Notes under the pieces: model-generated
The model's input: only the letters and a program-made list of their open reading frames with translations
Told to the model about the DNA's origin: nothing
Database searches by the model: none
Made by a program: the position numbers and the translations under genes
NCBI GenBank assembly: GCA_002691145.1
Contig: NZHE01000004.1
Location: 1-45,475 of the forward strand
Direction: 5' to 3'
DNA: 45,475 nucleotides
DNA from: Rickettsiales bacterium
GTDB lineage: Bacteria; Pseudomonadota; Alphaproteobacteria; Methylaequorales; Methylaequoraceae
Shown here: piece by piece, positions 7,278 to 15,601 of the stretch
Layout: the number at the start of each line of letters is the position of its first letter
How positions within the stretch are numbered: position 1 is the first letter of the stretch

Positions 7278-7760
7278 ATGTTTAAAAAAAAGACTGAAAA
7301 CTATTTTATTTTATATGCATATCTTTCAAGTATATTCGTCATACTGTTTGCACTGTACTTTCAATATTTTAAAAATTTTCCTCCATGTGAGCTTTGTACC
7401 TACCAAAGAATTCCATACATAATAATTATCTTGATTTGTAGTGTAAATTTCTTTTTAGCAATTAATCATAAATTTTTATTTTTATTTATTTCAATTATCT
7501 ATTTCGCAAGTTTTATTGTTTCTGGCTTTCATTTTGGAGTTGAACAAAGTTGGTGGACATTTAAAAGCTCATGTTCAAATACATTAAATGATTTTGAAAA
7601 TATAGATGAGCTTAGAAATTTTCTTGATGAAGTTCCCATTACAAAATGCAATGAAGTTATTTTATCTTTTTATGGTTTGTCTATGGCAGGTTATAATGTG
7701 TTGTATTCATTAGTAAATTTTATTATAAGTATATTTTATATAAGAAGATCAAATGACTAA
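7278..7760 (+). CDS. dsbB: Disulfide bond formation protein B
   Basis: DsbB reoxidises DsbA by passing electrons to ubiquinone in the inner membrane. The 160-aa protein has four predicted membrane helices. The first periplasmic cysteine pair is CELC, directly before YQR. A second pair (SSC and TKC) sits about 26 residues apart in the large second periplasmic loop, as in the family. It overlaps coq7 by 8 bp. It fits functionally with the ccm operon further on, since cytochrome c maturation depends on controlled thiol chemistry in the periplasm. Confidence 0.9.
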   Translation: MFKKKTENYFILYAYLSSIFVILFALYFQYFKNFPPCELCTYQRIPYIIIILICSVNFFLAINHKFLFLFISIIYFASFIVSGFHFGVEQSWWTFKSSCSNTLNDFENIDELRNFLDEVPITKCNEVILSFYGLSMAGYNVLYSLVNFIISIFYIRRSND

Positions 7761-8271
7761 AAGCAAAAACTACGAAAAAGTAATAAGGGTTGATCATGCA
7801 GGTGAATTTGGAGCTCAAAAAATTTATGCAGGTCAAATTAAATTTTCTCGAGATAAGAGACTAATTAAAGAATTAAAATCTATTGCAGAGCAAGAACAAA
7901 AACATTTGGATTTTTTTGAAGCGAAAATGTTATCAAAAAGAATACGTCCTACTCTGATGACGCCATTATGGGAGATTGGAGGCTATACTCTTGGTGCTAT
8001 AACAGCTGTATTAGGAAAAGAATATGTGATGGCCTGCACTGACGCTGTTGAAAGTATCATAGTAAAACATTACAAAAATCAAATGACTAAAAAAGAAGTG
8101 AAAGATGACAAGCAACTTTTAAGAAAAATAAAATTATTTATGGAAGAAGAAGCTGAACATCAAAAATCTGGTGAAAATAATACAAAATCAAATAGTTTTA
8201 GAATTAGAATTTTTAAGAAACTTGTTCAACAATTGACTTTATCAGCTATTAAGATATCGGAAAAAATTTGA
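7753..8271 (+). CDS. coq7: Demethoxyubiquinone hydroxylase (Coq7 family)
   Basis: Coq7 hydroxylates demethoxyubiquinone late in ubiquinone synthesis, using a di-iron centre. The 172-aa protein is the usual short bacterial length. The diiron ligands appear as two E-x2-H style repeats: DHAGE at residues 14-18, EQEQKHLDFFE at about 47-57, AVESIIVKHY in the middle, and EEEAEHQ near 131-137. It follows dsbB with an 8-bp overlap. Its quinone product is the electron acceptor of DsbB, which makes the pairing sensible. Confidence 0.92.
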   Translation: MTKSKNYEKVIRVDHAGEFGAQKIYAGQIKFSRDKRLIKELKSIAEQEQKHLDFFEAKMLSKRIRPTLMTPLWEIGGYTLGAITAVLGKEYVMACTDAVESIIVKHYKNQMTKKEVKDDKQLLRKIKLFMEEEAEHQKSGENNTKSNSFRIRIFKKLVQQLTLSAIKISEKI

Positions 8272-8290
8272 AATCTTAATAGATAAAATT

Positions 8291-8974
8291 TTAATTTATT
8301 AACATTTTTTTTTTATAAATTATATTACCTGTAGTTGCAGAATCCGACTTTTCTTCTCTTTCATATTTTATAAGTCCCAAATCTTTTGCGAACCAAGTAT
8401 TAGAAATTATTTCAATATTAATTTTATCTAAAGGTGGACCCGGAAGAAAACTAGTTTTTCCATAACTAGCAACTTTTATACAATTTCTGATTTTTCTACC
8501 ATTAATAGAAATTGTTTCATTGGTTTTAACAATTTTATTTGTTAATTCGAAAGGTAAATTTGTATTATAAATCCTATCAAATCCTAATACTAGTTTAATA
8601 GTTGTTATATCTTTTGTAATCCATTCTGTGCCCTCTAACAAAGGAAATGCTAAAATGAGGTTAGAGTTAACATTATCTTTTAAATCTTCATAATCAGTAA
8701 CATTTACATTACTAATGCTATTTTTTTGGATACCTTTTTTATTTTTTGAATACAGAATAATTTCACCATCATTTTTTACAGCAGGTAGGAAGTTTTTATG
8801 CATTGGTAAAAAATGATAACTCTGTCTATAAGTTTTCTCAATATTATCTTTATTTTTAAAAGTAACTTCATAAAATACAGTCTCTCCAGAATTTCCAATT
8901 AAATTATTTGTGTTCTTTTCGCAAGAAATACAAAAAAGGATTAAAATTAATAAATTTAACTTATTTTTAAACAT
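8291..8974 (-). CDS. Predicted lipoprotein of unknown function
   Basis: This 227-aa protein begins with a hydrophobic leader ending in LFCISCEK, a plausible lipobox with the lipidated Cys at about residue 18, so it is probably membrane-anchored in the periplasm. The rest is mixed alpha/beta and charged, with no domain I recognise. It starts 3 bp after the gmhA-like gene and is probably co-transcribed with it. It converges with coq7, leaving only 19 bp between stops and no clear terminator hairpin. Confidence 0.75.
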   Translation of the reverse strand: MFKNKLNLLILILFCISCEKNTNNLIGNSGETVFYEVTFKNKDNIEKTYRQSYHFLPMHKNFLPAVKNDGEIILYSKNKKGIQKNSISNVNVTDYEDLKDNVNSNLILAFPLLEGTEWITKDITTIKLVLGFDRIYNTNLPFELTNKIVKTNETISINGRKIRNCIKVASYGKTSFLPGPPLDKINIEIISNTWFAKDLGLIKYEREEKSDSATTGNIIYKKKMLIN

Positions 8975-8977
8975 GAA

Positions 8978-9586
8978 TTATTTTTTCTCTTCTTTGACAA
9001 GCTTTGCCAAACCAAGTTTATACTCTAGAGCGTTACACAACATTTGACCCAAAAGAATATGAGCCTCTTGAATTCTTGAAGTATTTTTCGCTGGTATTGA
9101 TATAATCTCATCTGTAATTTTTTCAACTAACTTAATATTTCTACCAGTAAAAATTATAGATTTCATTCTGTTTTTTTTTGCATATTCGAGGCCTTTTATC
9201 ACATTTTTACTTTTACCTGATGTTGAAATACCAATTGCAACGTCACCAGTCATACCAAGAGCTTCAAGTTGTCTAGAGAAAATATATTCAAAGCCAAAAT
9301 CATTGCCCACTGCTGTCAATGTGGAAGTATCTGTAGAAAGTGATATTGCAGAAATAGGTTTCCTGTTCTCTGAAAATCTTACAGTTAATTCAGTAGAAAG
9401 ATGTTGTGCATCAGAGGCACTACCACCATTACCAAAAAAAATTATTTTCTTTTCTCTTTTTATAGCATTAAAACATATATTAACAACATTTAAGAAGCTC
9501 GATTCGAGATTATTTTTAATTTTTTCAACAACAAGTTCATGTTCTATTATTTGAGACTGAAAAAAATCTTTCAACTTTTGTTTCAT
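8978..9586 (-). CDS. gmhA: Phosphoheptose (sedoheptulose-7-phosphate) isomerase, SIS domain
   Basis: GmhA converts sedoheptulose 7-phosphate to heptose 7-phosphate, the first step to the heptose of the LPS core. The 202-aa protein has the SIS phosphosugar-binding core: FFGNGGSASDAQHLSTEL with the S-A-x-D-A-Q-H signature, then TAVGNDFGFEYIFSRQ, ISTSGKSKNV, and RIQEAHI with the family's Gln/Glu/His. DiaA-like SIS proteins are related, but the TD-T-S-x-LTA-x-GND stretch favours GmhA. It lies 14 bp after tRNA-Arg, and two lipid A deacylase-like genes precede that tRNA, so the neighbourhood has an outer-membrane LPS theme. Confidence 0.85.
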   Translation of the reverse strand: MKQKLKDFFQSQIIEHELVVEKIKNNLESSFLNVVNICFNAIKREKKIIFFGNGGSASDAQHLSTELTVRFSENRKPISAISLSTDTSTLTAVGNDFGFEYIFSRQLEALGMTGDVAIGISTSGKSKNVIKGLEYAKKNRMKSIIFTGRNIKLVEKITDEIISIPAKNTSRIQEAHILLGQMLCNALEYKLGLAKLVKEEKK

Positions 9587-9600
9587 ACAAACCTTACTAT

Positions 9601-9676
9601 TGGTGATCTTATCTGGACTCGAACCAGAAACTAATCCTTAGGAGGGACTCGTTATATCCAGTTTAACTATAAGACC
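9601..9676 (-). tRNA. tRNA-Arg(CCT)
   Basis: The 76-nt gene folds into a complete cloverleaf. The acceptor is GGTCTTA/TAAGATC with one G-T pair, discriminator A and encoded CCA. The D-stem is GTTA/TAAC and the anticodon loop CTCCTAA gives anticodon CCT. The T-stem is TCTGG/CCAGA around TTCGAGT. It lies between a PagL-like gene (11 bp upstream on this strand) and the gmhA-like gene (14 bp downstream), so it is probably processed out of a shared transcript. Confidence 0.94.
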
Positions 9677-9687
9677 ACTTATAAAAA

Positions 9688-10194
9688 CTATTTTAGAGGA
9701 ATCTGATACTTAAGTAATAAGGTTTCAGACCCAGGATTTCTATAACCACTATCTGCATTGGAAATATGAAAAATACCCATACCCAATCTAACATTATTTT
9801 TAAATCTATAAAACAAATCAATTCCAATGTAAAATTCTAAAGGATTTCCTGCTTTAATCTCACTTCCATCTTTGTAATATCCACAAGCAACACTAGGAGT
9901 TAAAATAATATTCTTTTTTCTTGTGTAATAACCGTCAATTCCAAATCCCCCATAAGCATAGTATGCATGTGAGCTTGTACCAAGAATTCCAGCAAAAGGT
10001 TTTATTAGATTAAATAATTTTTTTCCACTATGGATTTCTAGATTTAGCATTTCAGAAGTATTTTTGTGAGGCGGTGTCCCATCCTCCATAAAATTAAACT
10101 GTCCAATTCCAACAGAAAGTCTTGCTTGATTATCTTTCGCAAAAATATTAGATGATGACAGAAGTAAAAAAATTATTATTTGAAATACAACCAT
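9688..10194 (-). CDS. PagL-like lipid A 3-O-deacylase / acyloxyacyl hydrolase, copy 2
   Basis: This 168-aa protein has a signal peptide (hydrophobic start, cleavage near IFAKD) and beta-rich alternation typical of a small outer-membrane barrel. The C-terminal segment GIFHISNADSGYRNPGSE carries H, S two residues later and E fourteen residues after H. This is exactly the spacing of the His126-Ser128-Glu140 triad of Pseudomonas PagL. PagL enzymes remove the 3-O acyl chain of lipid A. It is a tandem paralogue of the gene starting 1 bp upstream (10196-10759), sharing the ends GIFHISNA and KYQIPLK. Substrate specificity is inferred. Confidence 0.8.
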   Translation of the reverse strand: MVVFQIIIFLLLSSSNIFAKDNQARLSVGIGQFNFMEDGTPPHKNTSEMLNLEIHSGKKLFNLIKPFAGILGTSSHAYYAYGGFGIDGYYTRKKNIILTPSVACGYYKDGSEIKAGNPLEFYIGIDLFYRFKNNVRLGMGIFHISNADSGYRNPGSETLLLKYQIPLK

Positions 10195-10195
10195 T

Positions 10196-10759
10196 TTATT
10201 TTAACGGAATTTGGTATTTAAAAATAATTTGTTCTGAGCCTGGATTTTCGTCTCCTAAGTTTGCATTAGAGATATGAAATATTCCTAAACCAACTCTGAC
10301 CTGGTTTTTAAATTTGTAGGTAATATCTCCACCACTCCTGAATTGAATTCTGTTCCCCAATTTTATATCTTCTCCGTCTAAATACCAACCAGCTGCTAAA
10401 CTTGGTGTTATTACTATACACTTACACCTCAAAAAAAATAAGTCACCACTTAATCCAAAATAACCATAATAAGCGCTATCAGTCGTTCCTAAAAATCCTA
10501 AAAAAGGATTTATATATTTTAGGACTTTTTTTTTAGTAAAATATTCTAAATTATAGGCAATAGATGCTGACTTATGTTCTTCAAGATCAGCTGTTGTACA
10601 GGTGCCATCAATTAAAGGATTTTTACACCTTGATTTACCATTTTCCATAAAATTATAAATTCCTGTTCCAATAGAAAACCTTGCATTTTTATTTTTACTG
10701 AATACATCTGTAAAAAATAGACTTATTAAAAAAAAAGTAGTGTAATGAACAAATCTCAT
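10196..10759 (-). CDS. PagL-like lipid A 3-O-deacylase / acyloxyacyl hydrolase, copy 1
   Basis: The 187-aa protein has a signal peptide ending near DVFSK. Its C-terminal segment GIFHISNANLGDENPGSE again keeps the PagL H-x-S and the Glu 14 residues after His. Compared with copy 2 it has an insertion around residues 40-58 with extra cysteines (SRCKN, GTCTT) and another Cys pair in the middle (RCKC), perhaps disulfide-linked in the loops. The two genes are separated by one base and are clearly a duplication that has diverged. Expected location is the outer membrane. Confidence 0.8.
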   Translation of the reverse strand: MRFVHYTTFFLISLFFTDVFSKNKNARFSIGTGIYNFMENGKSRCKNPLIDGTCTTADLEEHKSASIAYNLEYFTKKKVLKYINPFLGFLGTTDSAYYGYFGLSGDLFFLRCKCIVITPSLAAGWYLDGEDIKLGNRIQFRSGGDITYKFKNQVRVGLGIFHISNANLGDENPGSEQIIFKYQIPLK

Positions 10760-10797
10760 AAAAATTATCGAGTATATAAGTGGTCTAATATTTAATT

Positions 10798-12261
10798 ATG
10801 AACAATAAACAACTTTTTCAAATTAATCTTCTAAAATTATTTTTTTTACTTTCTTTTATTTTTTTATCCAGTTGTCAAACTAACCCTGCTACTGGTGAAG
10901 AAGAGTTTCTATTGATGAGTGAAAAAGAGGAATGGACGATAGGCGCAAGAGAACACAAAAAAATTATTCAAGAATTTGGTGGTGTTTACAATGATAAAAA
11001 AATAAATAACTATGTTATTTCATTAGGCGAATTTTTATTGGCTACTTCTGAACTTGCTGGCTCAAAGTTCACTTTCACAGTATTGGATACTCAAATTGTA
11101 AATGCATTTGCATTACCTGGAGGATTCGTTTATGTAACCAGGGGATTAATCTCATTGTGTCAAAATGAAGCTCAATTAGCTGGGGTAATTGCTCACGAAA
11201 TAGGACACATAACTGCTAGACATACAGCAAGAAGATATACTCGTAGCATAGGCACAGGTGTTGTAGCAAATATTTTAGGTACGCTGACTAATAATGTTGC
11301 TTTAAGAAATATAATTAACCAATCAGCAGGTCTTTATTCCTTATCATACTCCAGAGAACACGAATATGAGGCAGATCTATTAGCAATAAGATATATGCAG
11401 AGAGCAGGGTTTAATGTGCAAGAAATGCCTAAATTTTTAAGTATCATGGAAGAATACTCTATATTATCAAAAAAAATATTTAATATGAAAAATAAAAAAA
11501 TTTCAGAACTTTTATTAACACATCCATCTTCATCAAAACGTGTAAAGAAACTCATTGAAAAAAATAAGCAAATTGACAATACTAACCCTATTACTGGTAG
11601 AGATGTCTTTTTAAAGAAAATTGAAGGCATGGTGTATGGCAGCAATCTGAATGAAGGTATTATATATAACCAAAAATTTATACATCCTCCACTTCAAATT
11701 TCTTTTGATATTCCTGAAAGTTTTTATTTCTTAAATCTACCAAAAAATGTAATTGGGTATGATTCAAAAAAATCTAAAATTGTATTTGATATGGATATAA
11801 ATAAAAATAAACTTGAAATAGAAGAATACACAAAAAATTGGGATAAACTTCCCAAGAAATCTTTTATTAAATATTCAGTTATAAATGGTTTTAAAGCTTC
11901 AAACATAAATTTTAGTAGAGGAGATGAAAAAATAAATTTATTCTTATTACAAGATTCTGAATATAAAATTTACAGATTTGTATTTATATCAAAATCTGAC
12001 GAACATAAAAAAGCAAGCTCCCAATTTCAAGAACTAGTAAAAAGCTTTAAACTGATTTCAAAAATTGAGGCAGACAAAATTGAACCTAACAAAATATCAA
12101 TCAAAACTAAAGAATATATAAAAAAGAATCAATCAAATAATTTGGGACTGAGCATACAAAAAAGATTTTCAAAAGATGTTTTTAATACTCTAAACGCAGT
12201 AAAGCAGAATAGAGGAAAAGAAATAAAAAGATTTAAAATTATTGTAAATAAATCGCCTTAA
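10798..12261 (+). CDS. M48-family periplasmic metalloprotease, BepA-like lipoprotein
   Basis: The 487-aa protein has a lipoprotein leader (LSSC, Cys26) followed by NPATGE, a typical start of this family. The zinc site is HEIGH at residues 133-137. The third ligand lies in SREHEYEADLLA, and LPGGFVYVTRG precedes the active site as in BepA/YfgC-type enzymes. These proteases monitor outer-membrane protein and LPS assembly. The C-terminal 200 residues lack obvious TPRs and may be an accessory domain. Its TAA stop shares bases with the stop of carD on the other strand (4-bp overlap). Confidence 0.86.
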   Translation: MNNKQLFQINLLKLFFLLSFIFLSSCQTNPATGEEEFLLMSEKEEWTIGAREHKKIIQEFGGVYNDKKINNYVISLGEFLLATSELAGSKFTFTVLDTQIVNAFALPGGFVYVTRGLISLCQNEAQLAGVIAHEIGHITARHTARRYTRSIGTGVVANILGTLTNNVALRNIINQSAGLYSLSYSREHEYEADLLAIRYMQRAGFNVQEMPKFLSIMEEYSILSKKIFNMKNKKISELLLTHPSSSKRVKKLIEKNKQIDNTNPITGRDVFLKKIEGMVYGSNLNEGIIYNQKFIHPPLQISFDIPESFYFLNLPKNVIGYDSKKSKIVFDMDINKNKLEIEEYTKNWDKLPKKSFIKYSVINGFKASNINFSRGDEKINLFLLQDSEYKIYRFVFISKSDEHKKASSQFQELVKSFKLISKIEADKIEPNKISIKTKEYIKKNQSNNLGLSIQKRFSKDVFNTLNAVKQNRGKEIKRFKIIVNKSP

Positions 12262-12776
12262 CTATTTAGTAGTTCTTCCAATTTCTTTTTTGCAACTTTT
12301 TTATCGATATTCTCGACAGCCGCATATTCATTGCTTAATCTATTTAAGGCTGTCAAATAAATCTGCCTTTCGGAGTAAGATTGTTGTTCAAGCAATTCAT
12401 CTTTTTTGTGAAGGTCTCTAACAACTTCAGCGATTAGAACAGGATCACCACTATTAATACTCTTCTCGTATTCTTTTGCTCTTTTTATCCACATATCTTT
12501 TTTTAGATTCGGATCTTCTTTCAAAACCTCAAGTGCTTTTGATAATCTATTCTTATTACTTAACTTTCTAAGTCCAGAGTTTGCGGTTTTATTCATTGGA
12601 ATTCTTAATTTCATTTTATCTTGTTTGAAATTGATAAGAACAAAATCGTGATCAGTTCCATCAATATGATGGGTATCAAATTCTTCGATTTGACCAACTC
12701 CATAAGTAGGATAAACTACAAGATCTCCAATCTCGAGATTAAGGTCTGGTACATCTTTTTTCAAAATTCTCTCCAA
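12258..12776 (-). CDS. carD: CarD-family transcriptional regulator
   Basis: CarD proteins bind the RNA polymerase beta subunit through an N-terminal Tudor-like domain and stabilise open complexes. The 172-aa protein begins LEIGDLVVYPTYGVGQI at residues 14-30, the standard start of that domain, followed by a beta-rich part to about residue 75 and a helical DNA-contacting C-terminus. It precedes no operon partner; fdxA lies 32 bp upstream on the same strand. In a streamlined genome with few regulators, a global polymerase-binding factor may matter a good deal. Confidence 0.9.
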   Translation of the reverse strand: MERILKKDVPDLNLEIGDLVVYPTYGVGQIEEFDTHHIDGTDHDFVLINFKQDKMKLRIPMNKTANSGLRKLSNKNRLSKALEVLKEDPNLKKDMWIKRAKEYEKSINSGDPVLIAEVVRDLHKKDELLEQQSYSERQIYLTALNRLSNEYAAVENIDKKVAKKKLEELLNS

Positions 12777-12808
12777 TAAAATTATGTATTTTTTTTAAAA
12801 TGTAAACT

Positions 12809-13147
12809 CTAACTTCCTTTACCTGGGTTTGGGCTAAAATGAGACTCAAATTTATTCTTTACATCTTTCCACTTATCACTATCATCTGGAGGTGTACCCA
12901 TAGATGAAATATTCGGCCATTTTTCAGCAAACTCTCTGTTGATTTCTAACCATTTTTCAGCATCATCACATGTATCGTCACTTATTGCTTCAACAGGGCA
13001 TTCCGGTTCACAGACTCCACAATCTATGCATTCATCGGGGTGTATAACTAAAAAATTTTCACCTTCATAAAAACAATCTACTGGGCAAACTTCAACGCAA
13101 TCCATGTATTTGCATTTCACGCAAGGATCTTTCACTACATAAGGCAT
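12809..13147 (-). CDS. fdxA: Ferredoxin FdxA, 3Fe-4S / 4Fe-4S type
   Basis: The 112-aa electron-transfer protein has two cluster regions. The N-terminal one is [17 protein letters not shown] (residues 9-25), and [15 protein letters not shown] follows at about 40-54. The C-terminal tail of about 50 residues, with a long helix-like [20 protein letters not shown] segment, is typical of alphaproteobacterial FdxA. It lies just downstream of the SUV3-like helicase and a small unknown frame, and upstream of carD. This fdxA-carD order is common in the class. Confidence 0.94.
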   Translation of the reverse strand: MPYVVKDPCVKCKYMDCVEVCPVDCFYEGENFLVIHPDECIDCGVCEPECPVEAISDDTCDDAEKWLEINREFAEKWPNISSMGTPPDDSDKWKDVKNKFESHFSPNPGKGS

Positions 13148-13220
13148 ATTTAAAATACTTTAGCATATACATAACATTTGTTTCTTTAAATTCAACAGTT
13201 TTTATCAAGAGTCATTTAAA

Positions 13221-13457
13221 CTAAAAATTTTTTAATGCATTTGGGTATTTAAAACAATGATTTAAAAATCTTGTATCGTTGTTACATTCTAAGATTATTG
13301 ATTTTGGAAAAAAAACCTTCCTCTTTTTTGCAAAAAAAAGCGCTCTAATAATTTTTTCATACAGAAAATAGTGAATTAAATAATCCTTATTAAAAACTTT
13401 TAATTTATAATAACCCAGTCTTTTTAATTTATGATAAATTTCATCACTAATCGGCAT
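13221..13457 (-). CDS. Small unknown protein overlapping the helicase 3' end
   Basis: This 78-codon frame starts with ATG 11 bp inside the end of the helicase gene, a spacing that suggests translational coupling. The product is basic and rich in Lys, Ile and Phe, with no signal peptide or known motif. In related genomes a small S4-type RNA-binding gene often lies between helicase and fdxA, but I see no S4 motif here. It may be a very diverged or decayed version of that gene, or a chance frame in AT-rich DNA. Confidence 0.4.
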   Translation of the reverse strand: MPISDEIYHKLKRLGYYKLKVFNKDYLIHYFLYEKIIRALFFAKKRKVFFPKSIILECNNDTRFLNHCFKYPNALKNF

Positions 13458-15597
13458 ACTTGGAAGAATAAGTTTTTTTTTTTGAGATTACATTTGTTTC
13501 GATTTTATAGTAAACGCTTATTAACATTTGAGTTGTTAAAAATATTGAATGATTGCAAATGTTAATAAAAAAAAACTTGCTCCCGGAAATAAACTTTATT
13601 TTTTTTAAGTTATTGATTTCTAGCGCGTTAAGTTTTTCGTAAGATCTTTTGTATTCTGATTTTAGACTATGACCAAGATTTTCATATAGACCAAAGCAAA
13701 TTGCTCTAAAAGAAGGACTAAATTGTTTATTTTTTGAATAGTTATCAAGCTGAGTTATATAATCATTATTTTTGTTCAAAATATCAAATAAGAATTCATA
13801 TAACTTTTTTTTAATTAGCTCTAAATTTTTTCTTCCAAATATTTCATCATGCAAGATCTTAATTCTTGGATTTGACATTTTGTCTCCTTTTAAAAATTTA
13901 GCTATAAGTTGGTTTTTCCAAAATATATTTGCTTTCATATCGAAAGTAATTTTTTTAAAACTTGTATTTATAAAATCTTCATAAATATCAGATGAAATTC
14001 TGTTTAAAGAGCTTGTTAGATTTTTGTATATGTGAGAATTTTTTAGATTAAAACTGTCATTGTGCTTAATCTTGAATCTAAACCCATCTAAAATTGCTAA
14101 AACTTTATCATTAACAACAACTTCATTCTTAATATTTAGTTTACAAAACTGGTTTTTGCTCAAAAAATTTGAACTTTTGAAATTTTTGCCCGTAATTTCA
14201 ATAAATTTATTCACGAGCAATTTATGGAGTCTGTTAGATAAATAAATTTCGATTTTTTTTATTTTATCTCTATATCTAATCGAGTCTTTTACCCAGTTAT
14301 GTTTATTAGCAATGAATGACCAAATTCTTATTTGAGCAATTTTCATATTAATATTCTCAATTTTATCAGTAAATTTTTCAATTTGTTTAAATTGCGCCTC
14401 AAACCACTTGCTAGGAATGTACCCAGAGCTACTTAACATGTATTCCGAGATTTTTATTAAAAGCTTAGAATGGAACTCATCAAGAATTTTTGTATAATCA
14501 GGAATACCGCAAATTTCCCAAAGAAGTTTTAAATCTTTTTGGCAATTTACCTTTTTTTTTACATCATGATTTTGAACTAAAATATTCAAATTCATGTGAT
14601 CATGCCCGTCTTTCTTAAGAATAAATATACTTTTTTCTGGTTTTTTTTTAATACTCTTGATCAACTCTGAAATCGATTGAAAATTGAGACTAGAATTTCT
14701 CCAAAAAATTTTTTCAATCGGATTGAATTTATATTCTTCTACAAATTTTATTAATTCAGGGTTTATTGTTTTTAGATTTTGAGTGGTTCCAAAAAATCCG
14801 TCTGTTTTGTATCTTCCTGCTCTTCCAGCAATTTGTGAGATTTCGTCAAAAGTAAGATATCTTTTTTTAAATCCATCAAACTTAATAAGATTGGTAAAAA
14901 AAATATATTTTATAGATAAATTTAGTCCCATACCAATCGCATCAGTTGCTACCAAATAATCCACTTCTCCATTCTCAAAAATTTTTACTTGAGCATTTCT
15001 GGCTTCTGGAGATAAAGCCCCTGTAACTATGGAGGCACCACCTTTAAATTTTTTTAATTTTTCTGCAATTGAATACACCTCAAGTTGAGAAAAAGCTATG
15101 ATCGCTGACCTAGGTGGTAGCCTAATCAAATTTTTATATCCATAAAAGTTCAATTTTGATAATCGTGGCTTTTTTATTATCTCAATCTTTTTGAATAGTT
15201 TTCTAAGAATTTTTTCAATACTTTCTGAACCAAGAAACATTGTTAAATGTTTTCCTCTTAAATTTAAAATTCTATCAGTAAAAAAATAACCTCTTTCCTG
15301 ATTAGATGCTAATTGAACCTCATCAATTGCTAAAAAATCAAAAGCAAGGTTTTCAGGCATTGATTCAACTGTACAAAAAAAAAAAATTGCAGTACTGGGG
15401 ATAATCTTCTCTTCTCCTGTCAATAGGGCAACTTTTGAGAATCCAATCTTTCTTCCAATTTTTTCATAATTTTCTCTTGCTAATAATCTAAGAGGAAACC
15501 CAATCATGCCATTCTTATGTTTCAACATTTGTTGAATAGCAAAAAAAGTTTTACCAGTATTAGTGGGACCCAAAACAGCACAAATTTTTTTGATCAT
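13447..15597 (-). CDS. SUV3-like superfamily II RNA helicase
   Basis: This 716-aa ATP-dependent helicase is of the type related to mitochondrial SUV3, which works in RNA degradation. Motif I is GPTNTGKT (residues 9-16), motif II is DEVQ (about 92-95), a GSES segment follows, then motif V-like TDAIGMGLNL and motif VI QIAGRAGR with the arginine finger. Residues beyond 400 are less conserved and Lys-rich. It starts 4 bp downstream of the acnA stop. The helicase-(S4)-fdxA-carD order is familiar in alphaproteobacteria. Confidence 0.86.
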   Translation of the reverse strand: MIKKICAVLGPTNTGKTFFAIQQMLKHKNGMIGFPLRLLARENYEKIGRKIGFSKVALLTGEEKIIPSTAIFFFCTVESMPENLAFDFLAIDEVQLASNQERGYFFTDRILNLRGKHLTMFLGSESIEKILRKLFKKIEIIKKPRLSKLNFYGYKNLIRLPPRSAIIAFSQLEVYSIAEKLKKFKGGASIVTGALSPEARNAQVKIFENGEVDYLVATDAIGMGLNLSIKYIFFTNLIKFDGFKKRYLTFDEISQIAGRAGRYKTDGFFGTTQNLKTINPELIKFVEEYKFNPIEKIFWRNSSLNFQSISELIKSIKKKPEKSIFILKKDGHDHMNLNILVQNHDVKKKVNCQKDLKLLWEICGIPDYTKILDEFHSKLLIKISEYMLSSSGYIPSKWFEAQFKQIEKFTDKIENINMKIAQIRIWSFIANKHNWVKDSIRYRDKIKKIEIYLSNRLHKLLVNKFIEITGKNFKSSNFLSKNQFCKLNIKNEVVVNDKVLAILDGFRFKIKHNDSFNLKNSHIYKNLTSSLNRISSDIYEDFINTSFKKITFDMKANIFWKNQLIAKFLKGDKMSNPRIKILHDEIFGRKNLELIKKKLYEFLFDILNKNNDYITQLDNYSKNKQFSPSFRAICFGLYENLGHSLKSEYKRSYEKLNALEINNLKKIKFISGSKFFFINICNHSIFLTTQMLISVYYKIETNVISKKKTYSSKYAD

Positions 15598-15601
15598 AGT
15601 C

